Shown here: in pieces, positions 50,923 through 61,127 of the stretch | Layout of the letters: every line of letters starts with the position of its first letter | Position numbering within the stretch: position 1 is the stretch's first letter | Source: Albugo candida | Taxonomy: Eukaryota; Oomycota; Peronosporomycetes; Albuginales; Albuginaceae | DNA: 64,000 nucleotides | Direction of reading: 5' to 3' | NCBI GenBank assembly: GCA_905220665.1 | Contig: CAJNAR010000155.1 | Location: 124,001-188,000 of the forward strand | Notes under the pieces: generated by a model | Database searches by the model: none | Told to the model about the DNA's origin: nothing | What the model saw: only the letters and a program-made list of their open reading frames with translations | Position numbers and translations under genes: made by a program

Positions 50923-53211
50923 ATGCTACATCGATCACAGCGCAAAGGTTTGCACAACGAAATCGGTGAAAATAATTGTTTTCTGAACGTTATCGTTCAG
51001 AGCTTATGGCACGTCCGATCCTTTCGAGCAATCATCGCCACTGGTGAACATACCCCTTGTCATCGCACGCAGTTAGCAAATTTAAAGACAGGGGAGACTG
51101 TAGCGGACCCATGCTTACTTTGTGAATTAGAGCGTATTTTCATCGATTACAAGTTCGGTAAAGCTTCCGTTTTGCATGTAACTTCCTTACGAGAAGCTTT
51201 AAGCAAACACTTTGAGTTGGGAGCAATGAACGACGCAACTGAAACACTCGAAACAATCCTAGATACTTTGCACATTGATACTTTTCACCGCTTAAACAGA
51301 ATGCGTCGTACGAGCGCTGGTCAAGATGAAAAATCTCAACTCACAGCTTCTATATCGAGCCAAGTGTCGGCACTAAGTTGCGAGCCGTATTGTATTGCAC
51401 ATCTTTTATTCCAGATGAACTTAATGGAACTAAGTACTTGTCTACAATGTCACGAAATGGAAGAGCCGGTAATGAACAGTGACTTTTTATATCGAGTCTA
51501 TGCCGGAGAGATCCTCAGAAACTGTCAACGTGAATACTCATTTGAGCAATTACTACGAATTGGAGCTCAGGAAGAGATTGGTGAGGGAGAAGGCGAATCC
51601 GGCAGACGGAAATGTTTACGCTGTTCTAATGGAAGCTTGCAGTTCTCTCGTTGGATTTTAACGCTTCCCATGGTATTTGCAATCAGCGTTATCTGGCCAT
51701 GTACCACTGTGAGTCATTTTGATATTGAAAAGCTCATGAGACTTTTGTCTACTCAACAAGCGCAATGCAGCAACGATGAACCGCTTTTACAGCGTCAGGT
51801 ATTGGACCTGGATAAAATATTTCGGCTTGCAGACCGTGAGAAGCATACTGAACCCAATACAAATGTGTCGATGTCGTCCGAGTATTATTTCCGAGGTATG
51901 GTGTGTTATTACGGTCAACATTACGTTGGTTTTTTTGCCAGTCGAAGTATACAACAAGGCAATTACGTTGAGCTGTGGTATCTTTTCGATGATACACGGG
52001 TCAAATGCGTTGGAGGTTGGAATGATGTGCGTCAGCGAGTCGAGAGAGGTCGTTACCAGCCAACTTTATTGTTTTATGAGCGGAAGGATGTGAAAGAAGA
52101 AGATCTGGAACGAATGGCGACCGGGATACAGCAGTGGTGGAAGTACACTAATACGTCGACGAACAAAGTCGAAAATGAAGACTCTCTGGTTTCTGTAAAC
52201 TCTGGAGCGAATACATCAATAATTTCACCAGCCCAATCACTACAGCATACACCGCGGCCACCAGAAGCAAATCAGCAAAGCCAGGTAGAACGGAGCAATA
52301 AGAAGCATCTAAAAAAGCTTCCAACCAGTCCAATTCAATCACTTCGTGACATCTCGTGGGACAATTCAAAAAGTAATTGGAATGCGCATACAAATTGGGC
52401 GCAAGAAAAAGAACAAATCGAACTCATGCACCACTCTGCGGAGAAAACACTCGACAGGCTGACAGCATTGCTTGGTTCAACGCAATCTACGGATAGTACA
52501 GCCGTCCAGAATTCTTCAAATACAGTTTCTATCGATTTGTTGCGCATGAGCAACCGATTTCGTCCTCCAACGGAGCTATTATCAGCCAGTCATATGCGAA
52601 TAACAGCACGACGAGAATACTCAGCTACAAGGCCTCCCAGAAATGAGCAAGCGGATTGGATCGATCGCGATGCAATTTTTGAGGATGTCGAGTCCCGAAC
52701 CGATCGTCAATCTCTAATAGAAAATCAAGATCGAGATGAGAAAAAAGAACAAACTCGCTCGAGTTCTGATATAAACGCAGAAGTGAATGTATCGATCAAT
52801 GTGTACGATATCGAGTGCAACGCGTCGGATGGTGGTCTTGGCGTTATCTTGTCACCTGTATCGGAGCAAGTGCTCAAATGTTTCAAAACATTAGATTCAC
52901 GTGTTCCAAAATATCAGATCAGCGCATTTGAACGAAATGGGCTCGGTCAGACTCTCTGGGTTGAGTCTAGTGGAAAAGTCAATATTGGAGATGGAATACT
53001 TGCTATACAGGATCATTGGATCAAGGAGGATACTTATTACGAGGTATTGGAGCTTTTATGGACCTCAAAGAATCCAGTAAAGCTCACGCTTGCTCGGATT
53101 GGCTCCTGGCACTGTCCTCACTGCACGCTGATAAACCCGGTGGCACTCCTCATCTGTGCCGCATGTGGACTTCAAGTGCGCTATTTTAATATCGATATCA
53201 GTGATGACTGA
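50923..53211 (+). CDS. USP53/54-like ubiquitin-specific protease with PDZ-like domain and RanBP2-type zinc finger
   Basis: A 762-residue single-exon gene. USP domain at residues ~9-400: Cys box GLHNEIGENNCFLNVIVQSL (Cys at residue 19), DATETLETILDTLH, two CxxC finger pairs (CLQC, CLRC), and the His box GMVCYYGQHYVGFF (His near residue 333) followed by WYLFDD. All three catalytic residues appear to be present. This pattern is closest to animal USP53/54 and plant relatives. After a Ser/Gln-rich middle there is a probable PDZ-like fold (about residues 635-725: GLGVILSPVSEQVLKCF ... GDGILAIQDHWI) and a C-terminal RanBP2 zinc finger (WHCPHCTLINPVALLICAAC). The last two domains in one USP protein look unusual. 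Confidence 0.9.
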   Translation: MLHRSQRKGLHNEIGENNCFLNVIVQSLWHVRSFRAIIATGEHTPCHRTQLANLKTGETVADPCLLCELERIFIDYKFGKASVLHVTSLREALSKHFELGAMNDATETLETILDTLHIDTFHRLNRMRRTSAGQDEKSQLTASISSQVSALSCEPYCIAHLLFQMNLMELSTCLQCHEMEEPVMNSDFLYRVYAGEILRNCQREYSFEQLLRIGAQEEIGEGEGESGRRKCLRCSNGSLQFSRWILTLPMVFAISVIWPCTTVSHFDIEKLMRLLSTQQAQCSNDEPLLQRQVLDLDKIFRLADREKHTEPNTNVSMSSEYYFRGMVCYYGQHYVGFFASRSIQQGNYVELWYLFDDTRVKCVGGWNDVRQRVERGRYQPTLLFYERKDVKEEDLERMATGIQQWWKYTNTSTNKVENEDSLVSVNSGANTSIISPAQSLQHTPRPPEANQQSQVERSNKKHLKKLPTSPIQSLRDISWDNSKSNWNAHTNWAQEKEQIELMHHSAEKTLDRLTALLGSTQSTDSTAVQNSSNTVSIDLLRMSNRFRPPTELLSASHMRITARREYSATRPPRNEQADWIDRDAIFEDVESRTDRQSLIENQDRDEKKEQTRSSSDINAEVNVSINVYDIECNASDGGLGVILSPVSEQVLKCFKTLDSRVPKYQISAFERNGLGQTLWVESSGKVNIGDGILAIQDHWIKEDTYYEVLELLWTSKNPVKLTLARIGSWHCPHCTLINPVALLICAACGLQVRYFNIDISDD

Positions 53212-53670
53212 GTAGACGATATGGTTACACATACCTGCTTTATGTAGCGAAAAGGGCTGTAGAGTACGCGACTGGGGCTATTAACCTAATGCTCGTTTAT
53301 CAGATCTTGGTCTCCTCATAGAGTCTGTTTATTCGGCTGTGATCTGCCAGTAGTGCATGCGCCATGTGGCTAATATTCATAACCTTGTCATCCTTATCTA
53401 GTTTTTCTCATGCCAAGTATACAAATTCGTGGTAAAAGCTCAGCAGGGAGCGCAACGGGCTTGACCTACCCCTTTCCACCCTCTAAGTACTCACTTAAAG
53501 TTACACTTTTACTCGAGGCACCTTACGCTTCGAGTCGAGAAAATCGCTCGATCACAAGCCAAAGTCGATATTATCATTTGAGCATTGGAACAACTTTGCT
53601 CTACTTTTGTTAACGCTATTAAAATCTGTCGCAATTCTCACTTGTCGTAGCTTCGCAATCCTCAGAAAAA
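53212..53670. other. Intergenic, 459 nt
   Basis: Between the USP gene and the PH-AGC kinase, both plus strand. The frame 53410-53613 has no domain. Holds the kinase promoter; no element recognised. Confidence 0.45.
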
Positions 53671-56490
53671 ATGGCTCACATCATGGACGCACGTATGATG
53701 ATTAATATGCGCTCATCGGATCTTCCTTCTAGAAGTAATGCACTTCGAAAACGGAATTCCACTCAGGTTTCATCCGATATGGCGACTCGTAATGGATCAT
53801 GTGTTGAATCAAAAAAGGATAAAGATTCTCCTGTAGCGGACACATCGAGCACTTCAAGGCAATCGAGATTCAGCCGATTGACCTTGTCGAACAAGACCAA
53901 AGACACATCTGCTTCTCATCTATCTTCTAGAGCCTCAAGAAAGTCTCAATATGCCACTGGAAACACGTTAGCAATGGCGCGTCCCAATTTGATCGATTTG
54001 AAAACGATATCCTCAGAAACTGTAGAGTGGGAGGGTTATCTTTATAAACAGCGTAAACTGGTGAAAAGCTGGACACCAAGATACGTAACTCTCCACGATA
54101 GTACGATTAAGGTTTATAAATCAAAAGCGCACGCTATTGCAAAAGGTCCGATGCGAGGGTCTTGGTCGATCACTCAAATAAACTCAGAGTTACCTTCCAC
54201 CGGATTCGGTGCGGCTAAACTACAGCCTGATGTATGTGGCTTCACCATTGTAGCGACTGACGGTAGTCAAATCCATCTAATCGCTTGGTCACCTCTGGTC
54301 AAAGCAATGTGGATGCATGCTGTTCATATGAGTGTCCCTCAATCAAATTGCGCCACTTCTCGAGGAAAGAAAAGTTACCTTTCTGCTTTGAGTGGGACTC
54401 ATCTTTTCGACACTCAAATTCGGCAGTCTCTAAACACTATCGAGTCAACTGGAGAGCCGACAAAAAGCACAGACTCAGAAATGGATAGCGTTCTGGACAG
54501 AGACAATATATCATATGGCTCCAACAAAAGCTCAACGTCCCGTCCTGAGTCTGCTGAAAGTAATTCTCTACGTGCGCATCGTTTCTTCTACAAATTAGTA
54601 TACGTGCTGAGCATCAAAGAGGTCGACCAATTCACAGCACGCTTACCATTGATTATACGACATTTGAGCAAAGACGTGGAATTCAAATTTGATATAGAAA
54701 CTACTGAAGCCACTCATCCCTCATGCGTGTTCAAAGGAGTGTACCATGGTCGTGAGGGATTTTTACACTTTATCGCACTGTACCAGACCAAGTACTTGTT
54801 GGATAAAGACAGCAAAGTTACGCCAAAGCACAGTCGGGATCGTCATAATGAAATTCACTCACTCCACTGTACGCCTCTTAATATGTTGAACGTCATATCT
54901 GGCTCCAAGACGCAGGGAGGTATTCGATTGAGATTAACATTCACACCCGCGCGGCGTATCAGTCGTATACTCTTCTCATTTTGGAAGGCCGATAGTCCCA
55001 ATGCTGGTCCTACGAATGTAGCATTATCCAAGAAAGAAGCTAGTAATATCGGTTCAAATATGCAGCGTGCCAGGTCAAAAGTATCGGGGGATTCGAAGAG
55101 TGTGATCGCGAATCCAATGGTCATCGGAGAGCATCCAGCATGCTTTCATCAAGCCGTTCTTACCAAACGCTCTTTGGCTCTCTCTTTTACTGACTTCGAT
55201 GTGGTTGGTGTGCTGGGTCAAGGCGGATTTGGAACCGTCGTGCTGGTCCGTCTGCATCATAGTCCTGATGAGCTTTTCGCAATTAAAATCATCGACAAGC
55301 ATTCTGGAGCAGAAAGCGCTTTGAAGGAGCGACGAATTCTCACCGGAGTCCGACACCCTTTTTTAGTATGTCTGAGATTTGCCTTTCAAACACAAACCAA
55401 GTTATATCTCGGAATGGATTATTACAAGGGCGGAAATTTATATTTGCATATGCATTCGAGTATGCAGCGAGATCCAAATAACGCCATTGGCTGTGGAAGG
55501 CGATTCACCCTGGATCAAGCTCGTTTTTATGCGGCCGAATTGGCAATTGCGCTGTCGTATTTACACTCGTGTGGAATTATTTATCGTGATCTCAAACCGG
55601 ATAATGTAATGCTGGATAAGACGGGGCACATTCGATTGGTCGATTTTGGGATTTCAAAGCAGCTCAAGTTGGAAGAAAACAACCAATACGCGCCTACAGG
55701 GACTTTGGCCGGGTCCCCAGCATACATTGCACCTGAACAATTACTGACGCAGAAGCCGCAGTACGGAATGAATGCGGATTGGTGGAGTTATGGAGTGTTG
55801 CTGTATGAGATGCTGACCGGAAATACCCCGTTCGCGGACACTAACATCTCAAGTATGTATCGAAAGATTCAAAACGCTCAAGTAAAATATGATCGACGAC
55901 CGGAGATGGATCCCTCAGCAGTAGATTTACTCAAAAAATTACTCGTACGTGATCCTGCCTCGCGAATTGGAATCGAAGACATCAAAAGCCATCCGTTTTT
56001 TGAATGTATCGATTGGGACCGATTAGAAAAGAAAGATTTAGATGCACCTTTCATTCCAGCCAATAACGAGTTGATGGAAAACGTCCATGAGCATTTCAAA
56101 AAAATGAATGTGGAAAAAACATTGGGTCAATATGAGGAGTTGAACAAACCGGGTCCTCTTACTGGAGGATTTTTCCGACGGAAACAACCAAAAGAAGCAA
56201 CCAATCACTTTGACGAATTCAGTTTCTGTTATGACACGGATCGTGAGTCTTATATGAGTGTAACAATGGCAGACGACGGTTGGCTTATGCATCAGTTACG
56301 GGAGGGTGCGGCCATGCGTGGTTTATTACAGCACACTAATAGTGGAGATGAACCAGAGATTGTGTCTGAGTCGCACGACGAAGAGCACGGAGATAATACA
56401 ACCAGTGAAGATGATGCTGATTGCTTAAAACGTTCGAGTCGCACAAGTGATGGAGTGCTAGAAGATCGATATAGTAGTGAGTATAGTTGA
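53671..56490 (+). CDS. AGC-family protein kinase with PH domain
   Basis: A 939-residue single-exon gene. Residues ~1-110 are Ser/Arg-rich. A PH domain covers about 118-215 (WEGYLYKQRKLVKSWTPRYV ... LVKAMWMHAVHM). Residues ~305-435 form a domain of uncertain type (GVYHGREGFLHFIALYQTKY; perhaps NTF2-like). The kinase domain is at about 508-785: LGQGGFGTVVLV, FAIKIID, IIYRDLKPDNVML, LVDFGISK, GSPAYIAPEQLL and WWSYGVLLYEML; it is followed by HPFF and an AGC-type C-terminal tail (DLDAPFIPANN). Ends with acidic Ser-rich sequence. Likely a lipid-recruited AKT/SGK-like kinase; no regulatory site can be assigned with confidence. Confidence 0.93.
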   Translation: MAHIMDARMMINMRSSDLPSRSNALRKRNSTQVSSDMATRNGSCVESKKDKDSPVADTSSTSRQSRFSRLTLSNKTKDTSASHLSSRASRKSQYATGNTLAMARPNLIDLKTISSETVEWEGYLYKQRKLVKSWTPRYVTLHDSTIKVYKSKAHAIAKGPMRGSWSITQINSELPSTGFGAAKLQPDVCGFTIVATDGSQIHLIAWSPLVKAMWMHAVHMSVPQSNCATSRGKKSYLSALSGTHLFDTQIRQSLNTIESTGEPTKSTDSEMDSVLDRDNISYGSNKSSTSRPESAESNSLRAHRFFYKLVYVLSIKEVDQFTARLPLIIRHLSKDVEFKFDIETTEATHPSCVFKGVYHGREGFLHFIALYQTKYLLDKDSKVTPKHSRDRHNEIHSLHCTPLNMLNVISGSKTQGGIRLRLTFTPARRISRILFSFWKADSPNAGPTNVALSKKEASNIGSNMQRARSKVSGDSKSVIANPMVIGEHPACFHQAVLTKRSLALSFTDFDVVGVLGQGGFGTVVLVRLHHSPDELFAIKIIDKHSGAESALKERRILTGVRHPFLVCLRFAFQTQTKLYLGMDYYKGGNLYLHMHSSMQRDPNNAIGCGRRFTLDQARFYAAELAIALSYLHSCGIIYRDLKPDNVMLDKTGHIRLVDFGISKQLKLEENNQYAPTGTLAGSPAYIAPEQLLTQKPQYGMNADWWSYGVLLYEMLTGNTPFADTNISSMYRKIQNAQVKYDRRPEMDPSAVDLLKKLLVRDPASRIGIEDIKSHPFFECIDWDRLEKKDLDAPFIPANNELMENVHEHFKKMNVEKTLGQYEELNKPGPLTGGFFRRKQPKEATNHFDEFSFCYDTDRESYMSVTMADDGWLMHQLREGAAMRGLLQHTNSGDEPEIVSESHDEEHGDNTTSEDDADCLKRSSRTSDGVLEDRYSSEYS

Positions 56491-57107
56491 GTAGCACCCA
56501 AGTAAAGACAATTTTGACATATAAGCATTATACAAAGTGTATCCTTCTGCTGATGTGATGTCTTAATTGCTAGCGAAACGCTTGGTCAGGAATGTACGTT
56601 GTACATATTATATGGAGATATTGACAGTGTACCGCTATGCTCATCAGGTAGTGGAACAACCAAATGCTTGAAGCCAAGGCCGGCGCTTGCGACCACTTTC
56701 ATTTGATAACTTGCAAGAATCTATGTAATACAAGACAGAAACGTCGATGAGGAAATCATGTTGTAGAGGGTTTTGCACAACTTCTAGAATCAAGAATGGA
56801 CACATGACGGTTGTAATTCAAACATATTAATGTTAGAAGGCATTATCTCCGCAACTATACCTAGCACACCAATCCATGTAGTATAATGCACTTACTTGTA
56901 TGAATCCATAGAGACTATCTAAAAACAAAGGATATTCACACAAAAAAGTCCTTCTAATTGCCTTTGAACTTGGATCAGAATTCAAAGTCACGAGCGCCGA
57001 CTGAGCGAATTGACTCCATATTGATAAGATAGACACTTTGAACCATCATCTTGATCGATTTTTAACAAGAGTTCTATTATAGTCAGCACTATCCGATACT
57101 GATCGTC
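56491..57107. other. Intergenic, 617 nt
   Basis: Between the PH-AGC kinase and DnaJ genes, both plus strand. No gene, repeat or clear promoter motif recognised. Confidence 0.45.
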
Positions 57108-57917
57108 ATGAAAGCTCAAGTGGAATCTGAAGATTATTTCGAAGTTCTTGGTGTCGCACGCACAGCGACAGAAGCCGAAGTGAAGAAAGCATATCGTAAG
57201 TTGGCAGTAGAATGGCATCCAGACAAAAACCGCTCCAATCCAAAAGCGGAGGAGTATTTCAAAAAGGTCGCTGAAGCGTATGAAGTGTTAAGTAACACAG
57301 ATAAACGAAGTGTTTACGAAAGATATGGTAAACATGGACTGGAGGATCGAACGCAACAAGAAGGCGACAATCCTTATCAAGACCACTTTGGATTTGGAGG
57401 ACATGCTGGCTTCTCATCTCGTCATGCTCGCGACATTTTCGAAGCCTTTTTCGGTGGTCGAGATCCATTCAGCGATTTTTTTGGGCATGAACCCATGCGA
57501 GGAGGATCCAGGCGCCAGTCGTCTGGTATGGGTATTCACTCCGCATTCAATATGATGAGCAATATGCATTCAATGAATTCGTTCTTCGATGATGATTTTT
57601 TTGGTGGAGGAAGTTTCTCAAGTATAAGCAGTAGTAGTTTTGGAGGTGGAATGGGAGGCTTCTCCGAAAGCACCAGTCAATCCTCGTACACAGACCGCAA
57701 TGGATGCGTGATCACACAGAAGAAAACGACTCGAGTCCAACCAGATGGTCAAACCGAAACCATCACTGAAGAATATCAAAACGGACACTTGATAGCATCC
57801 TCTACCTCTACAAATAATCGACTTGAAAACTCCAGTTCTCATCGGCACTTGGAGGGAGGGCGAAGGTCTTCCCACCGAGGTGGAAGACAACTCTCCTCGA
57901 TCTCGTACGGGTGGTAA
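57108..57917 (+). CDS. DnaJ/Hsp40 co-chaperone, DNAJB6-like
   Basis: A 269-residue single-exon gene. J domain at residues 8-73: [20 protein letters not shown], the invariant HPD (WHPDKNRS), and [18 protein letters not shown] Gly/Phe region follows ([30 protein letters not shown]), then a Ser-rich stretch with [18 protein letters not shown] and a C-terminal beta strand ([23 protein letters not shown]). This domain order (J, G/F, Ser-rich, no zinc finger) matches DNAJB6/DNAJB2, which suppress aggregation and partner Hsp70. The Hsp70 of this window has no proven link to it. Confidence 0.95.
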   Translation: MKAQVESEDYFEVLGVARTATEAEVKKAYRKLAVEWHPDKNRSNPKAEEYFKKVAEAYEVLSNTDKRSVYERYGKHGLEDRTQQEGDNPYQDHFGFGGHAGFSSRHARDIFEAFFGGRDPFSDFFGHEPMRGGSRRQSSGMGIHSAFNMMSNMHSMNSFFDDDFFGGGSFSSISSSSFGGGMGGFSESTSQSSYTDRNGCVITQKKTTRVQPDGQTETITEEYQNGHLIASSTSTNNRLENSSSHRHLEGGRRSSHRGGRQLSSISYGW

Positions 57918-58030
57918 GTATCGATTGCGTCAAAATGCGCCGTTAACACATTTTCTTTCATATAACATGCATGTGCCACATTTGCAATTTTGTTTTCCTG
58001 TATACACACTTTTGTAATATCGAAAACTGA

Positions 58031-59554
58031 ATGGATGCTGCGAAAACCTTCCTGGTCTACGTCAATGCAGAGCTAGTAGACAATCTCTCGGCGCCTAGCT
58101 GCCTGAACGTGCATTCCTCCTCAGTAGCAATGTCATGTTTTCCCGAGCCATCCGTCATGATTGAAGTACGTGTTCTCCATCGAAATAACGATGCCGAAAT
58201 ACTCTGCATCGAATGGGATTGCCCCCACAATTCAAATTGCGCACACAGTAAATGGATAACAATTAAAGCCTTTAAAAAGCGTTTCAAACCATTTCTGTGT
58301 ACCTTTTATCCCGAAATTACAGCGAATGTGCAAGCTACTCCAAAATGTGAACGACGCTGGCCTCTAGAAGTGTATTCCACCCCCAAAATGGGCCGAATCG
58401 CAGTAGCAACAACGTCCATGCCTCTTGGCACCCGCATTCTCGAAACTCCAGCTTTTGCAGCAGTCGTATCGGATAAATATCGTCAACGGTACTGTCACTT
58501 TTGTATACGGCGATTGTCTGGAAAAGCTTTTCAGTGTGACCAGTGTCGGTATTCAGTATACTGCAGTATGGAATGTCTGACCACTGACGCAAATACGTTC
58601 CATGAGCTTCAGTGTGACGTACTCGTCCGATTGGGAACAAAAAAGGACTGTGATACAGAGCTCCCTCGCTTGGTAGTAGCCGTGCTCAGCATGCAACACT
58701 CTCGGGCCTTCAAGCCAAAACACAATCCTCTGCAGAATTTGACCGTTCCTTCAGTGGTTACAAGTACCAAACATAACCATGCAATTCAGCTGGTCAACCT
58801 TCTGAAAAAGTCAAAGTTGTCTCACTTCATTTCTTCGGATGAGGTGCACGATGTCGTCGTCAAAGTTCAGACTAATGCTCACCCTTTGATTCTGAACGGC
58901 TCTGTTACTTGTGGTCTCGGACTATTTCCGGAAGCAGCAATGATATTCAATCATTCATGTTCTCCAAACATTATATTGGCATTTGAACCGGGTACACGAA
59001 TGCTAACAGCTCAGAACATCCGAACGATTAGGCCTAGACAAGCTCTAGAATACGCCTATATCGATATTCTCCCGTCAAAGTCGAGGAGGCGACAACTTTT
59101 GACCGACGCTTTTGGGTTTGTTTGTACTTGCGTGCGTTGTTACCAAGAAGGCGAAAAAGAGCTTTTAGCGGCTCACGGTACATTTGACCAAGAAACTACC
59201 ATACTTTTACAACTGCAAACTGCTACACTTATACCTTCTCAGTTCGACGTGGAAAAAGTACTCGCGAGCTATGCAGATGGTCGGGAACCATCAGCAGAAC
59301 TTGTGTTCTCGCTTTGGATGGTACAAGTAAACGCCTTAATACAAAAGCGTGAGTGGCATCCAGCACGTAAAATTATCGAGGAAATGATAAATACCTGGAC
59401 AGTAGAATGGAACTTGCCTCGGTATTACCCGGTTACGGATGCGCTGTATCGCCAACTGCTACAAGTTTGCACGCAACTTGAACTCGCTGTAAAGTGTCAG
59501 AATATTCGGTCAAAAATGAACAAAATCGGGGCAATTTGTGGTTTTTCCGACTGA
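58031..59554 (+). CDS. SET and MYND domain (SMYD-like) methyltransferase
   Basis: A 507-residue single-exon gene. SMYD enzymes methylate lysines on histones or other proteins. The N-terminal SET segment starts near residue 110 (GRIAVATTSMPLGTRILE); the MYND zinc finger follows (CHFCIRRL ... QCDQCRYSVYC ... CLTTDANTFHELQC); the SET core returns with AAMIFNHSCSPNIILAF (AdoMet/catalytic) and YAYIDILPSKSRRRQLL, and the post-SET motif FVCTCVRC is intact. A TPR-like helical C terminus follows (LWMVQVNALIQKREWHPAR). A 110-residue N-terminal extension is unassigned. Start at ATG 58031; 113 nt after DnaJ. Confidence 0.92.
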   Translation: MDAAKTFLVYVNAELVDNLSAPSCLNVHSSSVAMSCFPEPSVMIEVRVLHRNNDAEILCIEWDCPHNSNCAHSKWITIKAFKKRFKPFLCTFYPEITANVQATPKCERRWPLEVYSTPKMGRIAVATTSMPLGTRILETPAFAAVVSDKYRQRYCHFCIRRLSGKAFQCDQCRYSVYCSMECLTTDANTFHELQCDVLVRLGTKKDCDTELPRLVVAVLSMQHSRAFKPKHNPLQNLTVPSVVTSTKHNHAIQLVNLLKKSKLSHFISSDEVHDVVVKVQTNAHPLILNGSVTCGLGLFPEAAMIFNHSCSPNIILAFEPGTRMLTAQNIRTIRPRQALEYAYIDILPSKSRRRQLLTDAFGFVCTCVRCYQEGEKELLAAHGTFDQETTILLQLQTATLIPSQFDVEKVLASYADGREPSAELVFSLWMVQVNALIQKREWHPARKIIEEMINTWTVEWNLPRYYPVTDALYRQLLQVCTQLELAVKCQNIRSKMNKIGAICGFSD

Positions 59555-59713
59555 CAACGATTCTATCGAGGACTAGAAAAAAACTTGGTTCTAATGACTG
59601 CAGTTTGATAATCTGATCGGAATGTTTTCTATCGGCCTTGCCTTTACATGATTATTATTACATTTTCTGTAAGACTCACACTCTCCATAATTCAAAATTA
59701 CGCTTACGAAGCA

Positions 59714-60316
59714 ATGAGCCGAAATCTCTTAATATTGGCGCTTGTGGCATATACCGTGGTATCGAAAGCAACTGCAAATTGGTTTGACGAATCAAAGTTT
59801 CGTCAGGCAACGCTTGCCAAAGAAAATGAAAGCTGTCTTGAAAACGATGGAGTTAAGCGATACTGCGAGCGAGAAGATCTCGTCTGCAATGAAAATTCTC
59901 ATTTGTGTGAAGCTCGCAAAAATTGGGGTATACCCTTAGAGGACATTTCGCATAGCACTGGCCCATATCAAAGCTGTTCCATCGACAGTTTGAGCACCAA
60001 ATTGCCAACCATATGCCTTTCGGAATTCGGGTGCGCATGCGAGGATTTAGAAGCAACCCGGTGCAGCTGTAAACCTTCGAACGCAGCTCTTCGTGCGCCA
60101 AAATGTGTAGATGGTCGGCCATGCGACCCCGACTATTACTGCGCATATTCTCTTGCCGATGATAGAAAGCTTGCACGCTCTTGCCAAAAAAAAATTTATA
60201 ATCACGTTGGTGACAACTTCGAAGCATGTTACTCCAACAGCACTTGTAACTCTGGACTCACGTGTCTCCCCTTAAACAACTTTTACAAGTATTGTTCATT
60301 GATACCAAGTGCATAG
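59714..60316 (+). CDS. Secreted Cys-rich protein, first of a tandem pair
   Basis: Started at ATG 59714, not the upstream in-frame ATG 59648, because the sequence before 59714 is homologous to the non-coding 5' flank of the paralogue at 61128. The product (200 residues) begins with a clear signal peptide (MSRNLLILALVAYTVV...ATA). The mature part has 18 Cys. Regions with the paralogue: GPYQSC, a CACED-type CxC, RCSCKP, PCDPDYYCAYS, and a C-terminal CNSGLTCLPLNNFYKYC. No known domain. In an oomycete this would be a candidate secreted or effector-like protein, but no RXLR or CHxC signature was seen; role unproven. Confidence 0.88.
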   Translation: MSRNLLILALVAYTVVSKATANWFDESKFRQATLAKENESCLENDGVKRYCEREDLVCNENSHLCEARKNWGIPLEDISHSTGPYQSCSIDSLSTKLPTICLSEFGCACEDLEATRCSCKPSNAALRAPKCVDGRPCDPDYYCAYSLADDRKLARSCQKKIYNHVGDNFEACYSNSTCNSGLTCLPLNNFYKYCSLIPSA

Positions 60317-60576
60317 AAATAAACAAATACACGATTGTATTCAAAGTCTCCTTGCACGTTTCCCTGAACCACTATATGAGGACGGTCAACTCTAAACATC
60401 CTGTGATATGTTGTCAGCTCGTGACTAGAATATTGAAACTGTTTGCTTGAGGTTCTATCGCACAGTATGCATACTTAGCAGATCATCCCTCCCTGGTAAT
60501 ACTTAGGGCCGCCTATCCCAATGGTCGCTTCTATGGACACACTAAGTTCCAACTTTGGAGTATCGAACGAGGGTGC

Positions 60577-60640
60577 ATTCGAACAACGTTCGAGGAACAT
60601 TTTATACGATCTCTCTGTCTTTCGCAGCCGTGCCTTTTTC
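60577..60640 (+). repeat. Orphan copy of the secreted-gene promoter block
   Basis: Matches 61003-61062 by eye over about 60 nt with gaps. No ORF of the paralogue type follows, so this may be the remnant of a lost or decayed third gene copy or an internal duplication. Confidence 0.5.
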
Positions 60641-61055
60641 TTGCAGCTTCATGCCTGAATTGCCATATTAACAAGATCTGGGGGTGTAGCGAGCTGATTG
60701 CAGTCAGTCATATCAGCGTGCATGGATCATGCAAGAAAACTTCTCTGGAGAGAATGCTGAAAGCTACATTTATCCTGTACCCTGTTTCCATGTACCAATT
60801 AGTAAAGTCGAAATTCACTTTGTGAAAGCGGTAGTAGTGCCCCAAATTAAAACAAAGGCCTTGTCAATTTTCATTTGCAGTGCGGATCGGCCGCCTAGTG
60901 CAACACCACTCGATAGAATATAGTGAAAAGATTTAGAGTATGCTTCGTCCCTTCAAAGTTCATAGAGAGTTTTCGTCACAAGCCTGGTTGGAAACGTCAG
61001 CTATTCGAGCAACGTTCGCACAACATTCTGATCGGGTTTTGCCTTTCGTTGCCGT

Positions 61056-61070
61056 GCTCTTTTACATTTC
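61056..61070 (+). promoter_or_regulatory. Possible oomycete core promoter (Inr-FPR-like)
   Basis: GCTCTTTTACATTTC lies about 58 nt before ATG 61128. The published oomycete core promoter is a 16-nt GCTCATTYYNCAWTTT consensus; this copy fits loosely and is one base short. A related run (gcctttacat) lies at the same relative place before ATG 59714. Confidence 0.35.
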
Positions 61071-61127
61071 AATTGAGGTCGTCAAAAAATCGCGATCATT
61101 TCCCAAAGAGAGCACTCGTGACAAGCA

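Larger units (their letters stand above)
60317..61127. other. Intergenic, 811 nt, with a duplicated block
   Basis: Between the two secreted paralogues. Block 60577-60640 resembles 61003-61062 (both have attcga(a/g)caacgttcg, aacatt, and cttt(c)g...gccgtgc); the second copy directly precedes the 61128 gene, while the first has no gene after it. No other gene seen. Confidence 0.5.

Noticed and set aside
59648..59713. Upstream ATG 59648 as start of the first secreted protein
   Set aside because: This stretch matches the non-coding 5' flank of the paralogue, and starting at 59714 gives a normal signal peptide.
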